Shown here one piece after another: positions 18,951-26,372 of a DNA stretch of 64,000 nucleotides. Position 1 is the stretch's first letter. Each line of letters opens with the position of its first letter. The notes beneath the pieces are model-generated. The model was not told the origin of the DNA and ran no database searches. It saw nothing but the letters and a program-made list of their open reading frames with translations. The stretch is from positions 1 through 64,000 of the forward strand of contig NZ_PVBM01000015.1 in NCBI RefSeq assembly GCF_002968575.1, in the 5' to 3' direction. Made by a program: the position numbers and the translations under genes. The stretch is from Neorhizobium huautlense (lineage in GTDB: Bacteria > Pseudomonadota > Alphaproteobacteria > Rhizobiales > Rhizobiaceae).

Positions 18951-19304
18951 TAATTAGCTAGCGGGTCTTTTGGCTTGGTGCCGCTATGGTAGTCGAAGCC
19001 TCTACCTTCTCAAGCAGACCTCCAAACAGCATCGATGATCGCCTCATCGGCGCCGTCTAGGAATAGTTGCAAGGTTTAAATTCCACGCGTGGTCACGGCG
19101 TTTCAGCCGGGTTCTAGCCGGCCGCAACAAACCGCTCTATTGACGGCGGGCCTGCCGCCGGCGATCCTCCAAGCCCGCCATTTATATCAGCAAGTTAATT
19201 GGCAATCTCCCGTTTTTCAGAGAAATTGCGATCTTATCACCGCGGTCCAGATCAGCCAAATGCTGCTTCCCACGATAATGCCTCGAGCCGGCAGGGTTTT
19301 GATA
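18951..19304. other. intergenic region between two convergent RTX genes
   Basis: This 354-bp region separates the 3' ends of the protease and RTX genes. It contains short GC-rich inverted repeats, for example CCACGCGTGG at 19083-19092 and a GGCGGGC/GCCCGCC pair around 19144-19179, that may terminate the converging transcripts. I see no protein-coding potential. Confidence 0.4.
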
Positions 19305-20387
19305 TCACACGATTACGAAGTCCCGGTATGTTAGCGAGAGGTTTGGGTCGAGGTCGGCAAACAGGATCCGCCCACCGGAAGCGCTGCCATTGCTGTCGTA
19401 AAACAGATCGCCGCTGTCGCGTTCGTAGATCAGAAAGTCGTTGGCATCACGGGCAAGGCCGGTCGTGTTGCTGACGAACATGCTGGACGAGATGGCGCCA
19501 TTCGACGTGAAGCGGGTGAAGATGGCGTTGTCCAGTTCAATTGCATCGTAGGTGACGTTGAAGTCGTCGATCAGATCGACATTGCCGGAAGAACTGAGCC
19601 CGGTATTGAAGAGAAACCTGTCGTACCCGCTGCCGCCGATGAGCCTGTCATTGCCGCTGCCACCGGAAAGCCGGTCATTGCCGGAACCACCGCTCAGGAG
19701 GTCATTGCCGGAACCACCAAGCACAGTGTCATTGCCGGTTTCGCCGTAAAGCGAATCGTTGCCGGAATCGCCGTAGATGTAATCGTTGCCGCCGCTGCCC
19801 CAGAGCTTGTTGCTACCGATCGAGCCGTAGAGCTTGTCGGCCGCACCACTTCCGACTGCGTTCTCGATGCTGACGAGGGTCTCCTCGTAATTGGTGCCCT
19901 TGGTATGGGCATAGCCATCGCGAAGGTCGACCACCACGCCGGAACCAGCCAGATCCGGATCATCGTCCTGCAGTTCATAGCTAATCACATCGGTGCCGGA
20001 GCCACCGTTGAAATAGTTATTGAACCCGACAGAGTAGAAGCTATCGTTGCCGATCTCACCGTAATAGTCGCTGTGGAAGGTCGAAACTTCAAACACGTCG
20101 TTCCCGTCGTAACCACGCACGACGTCGTAGTAGTCGGGATTGGTGGAAAATCCGATGGTGGAATAAAAATCGTTGCCGGTTCCCAGATCGATCTCGTTGC
20201 CGCCCTCGTAGACGTTATAGACGCGATCGTCGCCTGCCCCGGCGGCCACCCAATTCCATCCGCCGTTGGAGCCACCGACATTCAGGTAGATGCGATCGTT
20301 GCCACCATAGGCATAAATATCGAGCTCGTACCCGTAGTCGTCCTGATAGATGGTGTTGGCGTAGTCATTGCCCCGCACGATTGCCAT
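19305..20387 (-). CDS. RTX calcium-binding repeat protein
   Basis: This 360-residue protein is mostly glycine/aspartate-rich repeats. Irregular tyrosine-rich repeats fill the first half, and a run of near-perfect nonapeptides such as GGSGNDRLSGGSGNDRLIGG follows at about residues 200-255. The C-terminal 100 residues resemble the post-repeat secretion region of peroxidase- and hemolysin-type RTX proteins, ending RDFVIV. It lacks a Sec signal, which fits type I secretion, and has no catalytic domain I can see; a structural or adhesive role is possible. It converges on the serralysin gene. Confidence 0.85.
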   Translation of the reverse strand: MAIVRGNDYANTIYQDDYGYELDIYAYGGNDRIYLNVGGSNGGWNWVAAGAGDDRVYNVYEGGNEIDLGTGNDFYSTIGFSTNPDYYDVVRGYDGNDVFEVSTFHSDYYGEIGNDSFYSVGFNNYFNGGSGTDVISYELQDDDPDLAGSGVVVDLRDGYAHTKGTNYEETLVSIENAVGSGAADKLYGSIGSNKLWGSGGNDYIYGDSGNDSLYGETGNDTVLGGSGNDLLSGGSGNDRLSGGSGNDRLIGGSGYDRFLFNTGLSSSGNVDLIDDFNVTYDAIELDNAIFTRFTSNGAISSSMFVSNTTGLARDANDFLIYERDSGDLFYDSNGSASGGRILFADLDPNLSLTYRDFVIV

Positions 20388-20973
20388 ATCTCACTCCTGG
20401 TATTTGGTCCTGCGCCTTGGGTAGCATCGACAAGATGAACAGCAGCAGAACGGCAAATTCATCCGCATAGTGCGGCTATCAATATAGTCCCCTGCCGCGC
20501 CGCGCCCGTTGCCACACCATGCCAGTCTTCTGACCGAAATCGGCCTCGTCTTTCCACCAAATCTCCGTCGACGTTCCGTCCGCTAGGCCGCCCAGAGGCG
20601 GCTCTTAATGAAGGAGATGTTTTTTGAGCAATCGTGATCTCAGCACTTCAGGCGCCACTGGATCAACGCCGGATCTGGCCCTGCCTTCGATGATCTCAGC
20701 CAACGTCACCTTCTGGGCAGCAGACCAGCGAGGTTCCAGTTCGGCAAACCACAGGCGCGTTGAGGCCGTCGAACCTGCTGCGTTGAACTCTGGGATCTAG
20801 TCGCCCATCCGGCGGCGTCTTCACCTTTTCCGTTGTCGGCTTCGTCCTTATGAGTCTGTTCTGCGGCCACCTGCCTAGACGGGACTGGTGGTGCGCCATA
20901 ACAAGCGCTGCCTCTGGCTCCCCTTCTGACGAATTGATCGTTACCTATATGCCAGTATGGACCCAGGAGACCG
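20388..20973. other. intergenic region between the RTX gene and tRNA-Gln
   Basis: This 586-bp stretch presumably holds the RTX gene promoter near 20390-20470. A 58-codon plus-strand frame with a TTG start at 20624 follows an AAGGAG site at 20611, but its product resembles nothing I know and no conserved motif supports it. I see no insertion sequence or att-like copy of the tRNA-Gln 3' end. Confidence 0.4.
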
Positions 20974-21048
20974 TGGCTGGGGCGCCAGGATTCGAACCTG
21001 GGAATGCCGGTACCAAAAACCGGTGCCTTACCGCTTGGCGACGCCCCA
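20974..21048 (-). tRNA. tRNA-Gln (anticodon TTG)
   Basis: The minus strand encodes a 75-nt tRNA with acceptor stem TGGGGCG/CGCCCCA, a D-arm GCCAAGCGGTAAGGC, an anticodon stem CCGGT/ACCGG around the loop TTTTGGT (anticodon TTG), a T-loop GTTCGAATC, and an encoded CCA at 20974-20976. It closely resembles the canonical bacterial glutamine tRNA. Confidence 0.96.
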
Positions 21049-21237
21049 ACACTTGCGGGCGGCAAATCGCAAAAAACCGCCCCGGCAGGTGGCTTGCTCT
21101 AGCAAAGCTTGTTCGGCCTCTCAACGGCTAACTTCACGATTTTCCATTTTTCCGATGCGCATTTTTGAATGCACTGCCGCAAAAGCGGTGATAGATGCTC
21201 CTGACAAGAGACGAAGATCACACACGCTGAGGCCGGC

Positions 21238-22149
21238 ATGGCAGAGGATCTCACCTTCGATATGGAATTTTCCCCTGCCTACGGCACGCCGGTGCCTGTC
21301 GCCTACGGCGTCGAGCGGTTAACCGTCAATAACCCCTCCCCATTCACGTTCCATGGAACCAATACCTATATCGTTGGCGGCTCATCCGTGGCCGTCATCG
21401 ATCCCGGCCCCGAGAACGAGGCACATTTTAGAGCCCTGATGGCGGCACTCAAAGGGCGCGAAGTCACCCATATCTTCGTCAGCCACACGCATCGCGACCA
21501 CTCTCCGCTTGCCCGACGGCTTAAGGAGGCAACCGGAGCAGTAACCGTCGCCGAAGGGCCGCACCGGGCCGCTCGTCCGCTACACGTCGGCGAAACCAAT
21601 CCCTTCGCGGAAAGTTCAGATATCGACTTCGTCCCCGACATTGCGGTCGCAGACGGAGAAACGATCGAGGGGGACGGCTGGGCGCTTTCTTCCCTTCATA
21701 CGCCAGGCCATACGGCCAACCACGCGGCCTTCGCGCTTGAAGGGACGGGCGTGGTTTTTTCCGCCGATCACGTCATGGCCTGGGCAACGACGATCGTGGC
21801 GCCGCCGGACGGCTCGATGGCCGATTTCATGGCCTCGGTCGACACACTGCTTGAGCGGGACGACCGGATCTTTTTTCCCGGTCATGGTGGGCCGGTAAAA
21901 GAGCCGACGTCTTTCCTCAGAGGCCTTCGCACCCACCGCCGCATGCGCGAGCGCGCCGTCCTGGAGCGCATTCGCGCAGGTGACCGGCTGATCCCGGACA
22001 TGGTGAAGGTGATCTATGCCAGCACCGATCCGCGCCTGCATGGTGCAGCCGCGCTCTCCGTACTGGCGCATCTGGAAGACCTGGTGGAAAAAGGCCGCGT
22101 CGTCACCGAGGGCCCGCCCTCTCTGGCGGGCACCTATTGGCTGGCGTAG
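21238..22149 (+). CDS. MBL-fold metallo-hydrolase
   Basis: This 303-residue metallo-beta-lactamase-fold enzyme has the metal-binding signature SHTHRDHSPLAR, a later histidine in SLHTPGHTANH, an aspartate in FSADHVMAW and the last histidine in FFPGHGGPV. The C-terminal 80 residues (RRMRERAVLERIRAG) form a winged-helix-like extension found in the LACTB2-like subgroup. Substrates in this group are usually thioesters or nucleic-acid phosphodiesters, and the actual one cannot be deduced. The ATG at 21238 follows GAGGCC. A broken DCC-family gene begins 9 bp downstream. Confidence 0.88.
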   Translation: MAEDLTFDMEFSPAYGTPVPVAYGVERLTVNNPSPFTFHGTNTYIVGGSSVAVIDPGPENEAHFRALMAALKGREVTHIFVSHTHRDHSPLARRLKEATGAVTVAEGPHRAARPLHVGETNPFAESSDIDFVPDIAVADGETIEGDGWALSSLHTPGHTANHAAFALEGTGVVFSADHVMAWATTIVAPPDGSMADFMASVDTLLERDDRIFFPGHGGPVKEPTSFLRGLRTHRRMRERAVLERIRAGDRLIPDMVKVIYASTDPRLHGAAALSVLAHLEDLVEKGRVVTEGPPSLAGTYWLA

Positions 22150-22158
22150 GAGAGTAGG

Positions 22159-22611
22159 ATGTCCGGCCAGAACTACAGCTATCGTCACGACCTCGCGGTG
22201 CCTGACTTCAATGATAACGGCCCGATCATCATCTTCGACGGCGATTGCGTCTTCTGCTCCGGCTGGGTGAAATTCCTCCTCAAGCACGACCGGCGCGGCC
22301 GCTATCGATTCCTCACCGCGCAGTCGCCGCTCGGTATCGCTCTTTACCGGCACTACGGCCTGGAAACCCGCAACTACGAGACCAATCTGCTGCTCGACGG
22401 AGGCCGGCCTTATTTCAAGTCGGAGGCCACGCTGCGGGTGCTGGGTTCCCTCGGCATGCGATGGTCGCTCATGCGGTTCCTGTCCGTCCTGCCTCGGTCA
22501 TTCCGCGACTGAGGTTATGACATCATCGCCCGGAACCGTTACCGGATCGCCGGCAGACGCTCGTCCTGCTTCGTGCCAACGGCCGCAGATAAACATCGTT
22601 TCCTCGCGTAA
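22159..22611 (+). pseudogene. DCC-family thiol-disulfide oxidoreductase gene interrupted by an in-frame TGA
   Basis: The reading frame opens with the DCC-family signature FDGDCVFCSGWVKFLL (C-V-F-C thiol motif) and runs 117 codons to RSFRD, where a TGA occurs at 22510-22512. Beyond it, the same frame continues for 32 codons containing DIIARNRYRIAGRR, the family's conserved C-terminal ARNRY motif, and ends at TAA 22609-22611. The intact family length is about 130-150 residues. A nonsense change, probably of a Trp or similar codon, is the simplest explanation; the 117-residue product could retain the thiol site. A sequencing error is possible. It follows the MBL gene by 9 bp. Confidence 0.8.
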
Positions 22612-22627
22612 AGCGCCGACCCGGTCG

Positions 22628-23521
22628 TCAGTTGCCGGCGATACCCAAGAGTTCGGTGTCGAGCCGATCAAGGAAGTCTTCGGCAATCGCTTCACCCACG
22701 CCAAGGTCATGCGGTCCATAACGGGAGGCGACGCGGATATCGACCGAAGTGGTCTCGGCATCTTCGCGCAGACGGATAACGAGATCGAAGCGCAGTCCGA
22801 GAACCAGCGTGCGGGCCTCTCCCTGAAGCAGGACGTCGCCGGCATTGCCGAAAACGGTGGTGAGCGACGGCTCGGGACGCGGCAGCGGGATCGGCGCCAG
22901 ATCCGGCACCGGGGCCTGCTCGTCCTCGGGCGCAGGCCGCTCGGCGATATCCGGCGCGATCAACTCCACCCCTTCCCTGCGCGTCACCGAAATGCGCGCC
23001 GAAAGCATAGCCTTCTGCACGCCTTCATAGACGCGGTCGAGGGCACCTTCATACCGGCGCCCGGTAAGCCCCGGATAGGCGGCAAACTGCGCACGCCTGT
23101 CCGCCGGCGTGGTGGTAGCCGGCCGCGACAGCCATTGCTGCTTTGCATTCGGCTCGGCAATCCATGTCGGCGGGTCGGCAATATCCGTCGAAATATCGAA
23201 AAGCGGCGGCAGCGTGTAATAGGAGAGCGTACCGGCCGCGACGACCCCGAGCGGCACTGCCGCGTAGAAGAGGCCCTTGGCGGCTGCGACGCCGCCTTCC
23301 GCACCCACCTGCCAGAGCCGCGTCAGCCCGATCAATGATAACGGCACTGAGACTGCCGCAATCGCCGCGGCAAGGAAGGTCAAAGATAAAAAATCCGGTG
23401 TCGTCAGCGGGCCGAAGCGATGGGCAAGTGTCGCGATGGCGAAAAGCACGAGCGCGGAAAGTCCCAGCCTTCTTGCAGCATAGGCCGAATGGGAAACGGG
23501 CCGGACAAAACGGACGGTCAT
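22628..23521 (-). CDS. DUF1499 membrane protein
   Basis: This protein of about 297 residues has three hydrophobic segments in the first 100 residues (LGLSALVLFAIATLA, FLAAAIAAVSVPLSLIGL, GLFYAAVPLGVVAAG) followed by a DUF1499-like domain. The domain runs from PPTWIAEPN to the end and includes RADFG-like sequence near SVDIRVASRYGPHDLGVG. A proline-rich insert (PVPDLAPIPLPRPEP) interrupts it. The function is unknown. It converges on the broken DCC gene. The ATG at 23521 is assumed; an in-frame start at 23560 would add 13 residues. Confidence 0.75.
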   Translation of the reverse strand: MTVRFVRPVSHSAYAARRLGLSALVLFAIATLAHRFGPLTTPDFLSLTFLAAAIAAVSVPLSLIGLTRLWQVGAEGGVAAAKGLFYAAVPLGVVAAGTLSYYTLPPLFDISTDIADPPTWIAEPNAKQQWLSRPATTTPADRRAQFAAYPGLTGRRYEGALDRVYEGVQKAMLSARISVTRREGVELIAPDIAERPAPEDEQAPVPDLAPIPLPRPEPSLTTVFGNAGDVLLQGEARTLVLGLRFDLVIRLREDAETTSVDIRVASRYGPHDLGVGEAIAEDFLDRLDTELLGIAGN

Positions 23522-23629
23522 GCTGACACGAAGCTCACGACAATATGAGGACACCGGCACTTATATCTAAAGCAGCCATTCTTAAATGGAAATCGCTTTG
23601 TTCGTCCCTTTGCACAAGGAGATCCGCCC

Positions 23630-23746
23630 GTGCGCAATACCGGTATCTTAAGCGTCATCCTGTTGTCCTTGCTTGTGACCGCTTGCCAATCCTCCTCCGG
23701 CTTTTCGCGGGCAGACCGTTCGGTATTTCAATCCACCGACAATTGA
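23630..23746 (+). CDS. 38-residue lipoprotein
   Basis: This very short gene has a GTG start at 23630, 7 nt after a strong AAGGAGA site, and ends with TGA at 23744-23746. The product is almost entirely a lipoprotein signal, SVILLSLLVTAC being the hydrophobic core plus lipobox, with 19 residues after the cysteine. The mature peptide has no recognised domain. The ribosome-binding site and the complete lipobox make it a credible gene despite its size. It precedes a second lipoprotein gene by 106 bp on the same strand. Confidence 0.65.
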   Translation: MRNTGILSVILLSLLVTACQSSSGFSRADRSVFQSTDN

Positions 23747-23852
23747 CGGCGACGAGCCTGAAGCAGGTTCAGACATGGTGCGGGCAGTCGTTCTTGTGTA
23801 AAAAAGGCGAAGTCGGGTTCGCACCCTGCGTTTTTCCTTGGGAGTTTCCTTC

Positions 23853-24119
23853 ATGCGCCTTCGTCGTCCTCTCCTGCTTGCAGCGCTCGCCTTGCCGCTT
23901 GCGGCTTGCCAGACCATGACGCCCGAAGAGCGCCGCGCAGCTGACGAGACTATCTGCGCAGGCTATGGCTTCCGGCGCGGCTCCGAAGCGATGGCGCGCT
24001 GCGTGCTGGATCTGGAGCTCGACCGCCGGGCGGAGTCGCGTGCCTTCCAGGCCCGCAGCAGTTCGATGATGTGGCGCCCCATGATCGTCGAGCGGCGCGT
24101 GATAGTCGAAAGACGGTAG
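23853..24119 (+). CDS. small lipoprotein with charged C-terminus
   Basis: This 88-residue protein has a classic lipoprotein signal (PLLLAALALPLAAC, cysteine at about 20) and a mature part with two cysteines (ETICAGYG and ARCVLDLELD) spaced as in several short rhizobial lipoproteins. The end is arginine-rich with a duplicated ERRVIVERR-like motif. The ATG at 23853 has GGAG 9 nt upstream. It precedes the ECF sigma gene on the same strand, but a promoter in between suggests separate transcription. Confidence 0.75.
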   Translation: MRLRRPLLLAALALPLAACQTMTPEERRAADETICAGYGFRRGSEAMARCVLDLELDRRAESRAFQARSSSMMWRPMIVERRVIVERR

Positions 24120-24209
24120 GCGTATCGGCAACTTGGCGCTGACCGGAACACATTACAGCGTCACGCTCATGTGATAGGGCTGAGCTTCGAGAAAAATTTT
24201 CTGCAGGCT

Positions 24210-24235
24210 GTAACCGATCGCACCAGGCTTCCGAA
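24210..24235 (+). promoter_or_regulatory. ECF/SigF-type promoter GTAACC-N16-CGAA
   Basis: GTAACC at 24210-24215 and CGAA at 24232-24235 are separated by exactly 16 bp and end 15 bp before the sigma-factor ATG. As I recall, this is the motif of the Caulobacter SigF regulon, whose sigma factor pairs with the same DUF1109/NrsF anti-sigma family found here. It predicts autoregulation with a very short leader. Confidence 0.7.
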
Positions 24236-24250
24236 TACCAACGAGACAGC

Positions 24251-24799
24251 ATGACCATCGCCCATTCGGAAGAAGCCCTGAAGACGCTGATGCTTCTATC
24301 CCTCGATGGGGACGAGGCAGCCTACCGGCGTTTGCTGAACGCTCTGCGCGTCCTGCTCGTCGGCTATTACAGCCGCAGGATGAGCGCGGCGACGAGAGCG
24401 GATATGGAAGACCTTGTCCAGGAGACACTGCTGGCGCTGCATTCCCGACGAGCAACATACGATCGCAATCGCCCGTTCACGTCCTGGTTCTTCTCGATCG
24501 CGCGCTACAAGCTGATCGACCACCACCGCGGTCGCGGTGGGCGGATGATGGCGGAGGTGGAACTCGGCGAGGATTTCGAAAGCGGTTTCAGCGAAGATGC
24601 GGTGACGGCCCGCATGGATGTCGAGCGGCTTCTCGACAGCCTGCCGGCAAAACAGCAGGAAATCATCCGTCAGGTGAAACTGGAGGGGCAATCGGTCGCC
24701 GACACGGCAAGCCGCACCGGCCAATCCGAATCGGCAGTCAAGGTCGGCATCCACAGGGGCCTGAAGGCATTGGCGGAGAAATTGCGAGGCGAAACGTGA
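24251..24799 (+). CDS. ECF sigma factor, SigF-like
   Basis: This 182-residue ECF sigma factor has region 2 (MEDLVQETLLALHSRRATYD, then RPFTSWFFSIARYKLIDHHR) and region 4 (LLDSLPAKQQEIIRQVKLEG with a helix-turn-helix in SVADTASRTGQSESAVKVGIHRG) and no extension. It overlaps the next gene by 4 bp (ATGA-type), and that gene encodes an NrsF-type anti-sigma membrane protein, the arrangement known for SigF-like sigma factors. The promoter motif just upstream suggests it activates its own operon. In Caulobacter the system responds to heavy-metal and redox stress; a similar role here is an inference. Confidence 0.92.
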   Translation: MTIAHSEEALKTLMLLSLDGDEAAYRRLLNALRVLLVGYYSRRMSAATRADMEDLVQETLLALHSRRATYDRNRPFTSWFFSIARYKLIDHHRGRGGRMMAEVELGEDFESGFSEDAVTARMDVERLLDSLPAKQQEIIRQVKLEGQSVADTASRTGQSESAVKVGIHRGLKALAEKLRGET

Positions 24800-25440
24800 A
24801 ACGGACAGACGATATCATCGACAGCCTGGTGAAGGACCTTAAGCCGGTAGCGCCCCGCACGCTGGAGCGGCGCTTGGCGCTTGACCTCGTCGTTACTCTT
24901 GCCGTTTCGCTGCTCCTCATGCTGACGATCCTGGGCTTGCGCGTCGATATGAACGAGGCGCTCATGCTGCCCGTCTTCTGGATCAAGTCCGCCTATAACG
25001 CACTGCTTGCAGTCGTCGCGCTCCTGGCGGTCTACCACCTCGCCCGCCCGGACGGTTCGGAGGGACGCTTCTTTGTCTTGATTGCCGTGATCTTCCTGGC
25101 CATGGCAGTCGCCGCCGCAATCCAGCTGATGATGTCTCCGGGTGAGACCTATCGGGTCCTCATCTTGGGGTCCTCGGCTCTGCACTGCCCCTTCCTTATC
25201 TTCGCCTTCGCACTTCCGGTCCTTGCCGGAAATATCTTGTGGTTGCGTCGAGCGGCACCGACCGATCTGCGCCTGACGGGGCTTATAGCGGGCATTGCCG
25301 CCGGCGCGGCGGGTGCCTGGGTTTATTCCTGGTTCTGCACCGAAAACGGCATGCCTTTCGTGCTGATCTGGTATTCCCTCGGAATTCTGATGACCGGCCT
25401 TATCGGCGCTCTCATCGGCCCCCGCCTGCTGCGCTGGTAG
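24796..25440 (+). CDS. nrsF: NrsF-type (DUF1109) anti-sigma factor
   Basis: This 214-residue inner-membrane protein has a short cytoplasmic N-terminus (TDDIIDSLVKDLKPV) that would bind the sigma factor, followed by six hydrophobic helices. The cysteines, in LGSSALHCPFLIF and YSWFCTENG, sit in membrane or loop positions as in NrsF proteins, where conserved cysteines matter for release of the sigma factor. It overlaps the sigma gene by 4 bp. This pairing and topology define a membrane-tethered ECF module. Confidence 0.9.
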   Translation: MKRTDDIIDSLVKDLKPVAPRTLERRLALDLVVTLAVSLLLMLTILGLRVDMNEALMLPVFWIKSAYNALLAVVALLAVYHLARPDGSEGRFFVLIAVIFLAMAVAAAIQLMMSPGETYRVLILGSSALHCPFLIFAFALPVLAGNILWLRRAAPTDLRLTGLIAGIAAGAAGAWVYSWFCTENGMPFVLIWYSLGILMTGLIGALIGPRLLRW

Positions 25441-25461
25441 GCAGGTCAGGCTACACCTCGA

Positions 25462-25821
25462 TCAGCGGCGGTATTGAAGCTCGATTTTTACGCTCTCCGG
25501 CCCGTAGACAAAAATCTGGCCGATATCGGTACCCGGTATGGCGTCGTGTTCGAAGCGGTAACCGGTCGCCTCGATATCCCTGATGGCGATATCCCGGTCA
25601 TAAAAGGCAAAGGCCACGTGGTCGTAGATGCCAACAGGAGGATCATCTTTCCGATCAACGGGAAGCAGATGAATGCAGGAATGGCCATCGAGATAAAGCC
25701 AATGCCCTGGGAAAGGGAACGGCGGACGAAAGCCTTCCTTCACTCCCAACACCTTTTCGAGGAACGCCATCATCGGCCCCGGATCGCGGGTGCGGATCGT
25801 TACATGGTCCAAGCGCGGCAT
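25462..25821 (-). CDS. VOC-family glyoxalase/dioxygenase-like protein
   Basis: This 119-residue single-domain protein shows the VOC beta-alpha-beta repeats: LDHVTIRTRDPGPMMAFLEKVLG at the N-terminus, a mid metal-ligand histidine in YDHVAFAFYD, and a C-terminal VYGPESVKIELQY with the usual glutamate. The enzyme's substrate cannot be predicted. The ATG at 25821 has GGAGG 5 nt upstream, which rules out the longer frame starting at 25848. It converges on the anti-sigma gene, with only 21 bp between them. Confidence 0.85.
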   Translation of the reverse strand: MPRLDHVTIRTRDPGPMMAFLEKVLGVKEGFRPPFPFPGHWLYLDGHSCIHLLPVDRKDDPPVGIYDHVAFAFYDRDIAIRDIEATGYRFEHDAIPGTDIGQIFVYGPESVKIELQYRR

Positions 25822-25940
25822 CTGGTCCTCCCCGTCGCCCCCGTTCACTCACAGACAAATTCTGCCACAGCCGTCGCCTGAAAACGACTCCTCATTCCAT
25901 TCCGGCCAACGATATCCGGCAGATGAATAAGTTGGGCCGG

Positions 25941-26372
25941 TCAGAAATTTTTCATCTCGTAATGCGGGATGCCGACTTCGAAGAACTCCTCGCCAAAGGT
26001 TTTGAAGCCGAAGCGTTCGTACATTGCTGTCTTGTCGCTTTGCGCCGACAGGCAAAAACGGTTTTCGCGCGCAGTCCGGTGGACATCCATGGCATGTCGG
26101 ATCATGGCGCTTGCAATTCCCTTGCCGCGCCAGGCATGGCTGACGACAACCCGTCCGATCCTGACGAAGTCGTCGGCGTAGATCAATCGGAGCGTGCCGC
26201 AAACTTCGCCGGAGAGGATCGCCACGAAATGAAAGGCCGTCAGATCGTCAGCATCGAACTCCATATCCGCCGGCACGTTCTGCTCGACGATGAAGACCTC
26301 GCGACGCAGCCGAAAACCCTCGTTGCAGAGCGTGCTGAAAACCGGCACGGCAAGTACGGTCACCGGGTTCAT
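25941..26372 (-). CDS. GNAT N-acetyltransferase (ElaA-like)
   Basis: This 143-residue protein has the GNAT core: RREVFIVEQNVP near the start, VCGTLRLIYADD, then VVVSHAWRGKGIASAMIRHA with the acetyl-CoA R-x-x-G-x-G/A loop, and a YERFGFKTFGEEFFEVGIPHYEM end typical of the ElaA/YjcF-like subgroup. The acceptor is unknown. The ATG at 26372 follows GAGGGGAAAAAACC and overlaps the ppdK stop by 4 bp, so it is translationally coupled to ppdK. Confidence 0.88.
   Translation of the reverse strand: MNPVTVLAVPVFSTLCNEGFRLRREVFIVEQNVPADMEFDADDLTAFHFVAILSGEVCGTLRLIYADDFVRIGRVVVSHAWRGKGIASAMIRHAMDVHRTARENRFCLSAQSDKTAMYERFGFKTFGEEFFEVGIPHYEMKNF

Noticed and set aside
20624..20800. A 58-codon plus-strand frame after AAGGAG
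   Set aside because: The start is TTG, no domain is visible, and nothing else supports it; kept only as a note on the intergenic region.
143..21048. The tRNA-Pro and tRNA-Gln genes as borders of an integrated island carrying the polysaccharide and RTX genes
   Set aside because: No duplicated tRNA 3' end, integrase gene or att-like direct repeat was found in the interval. The lower GC of the polysaccharide genes alone is not enough.
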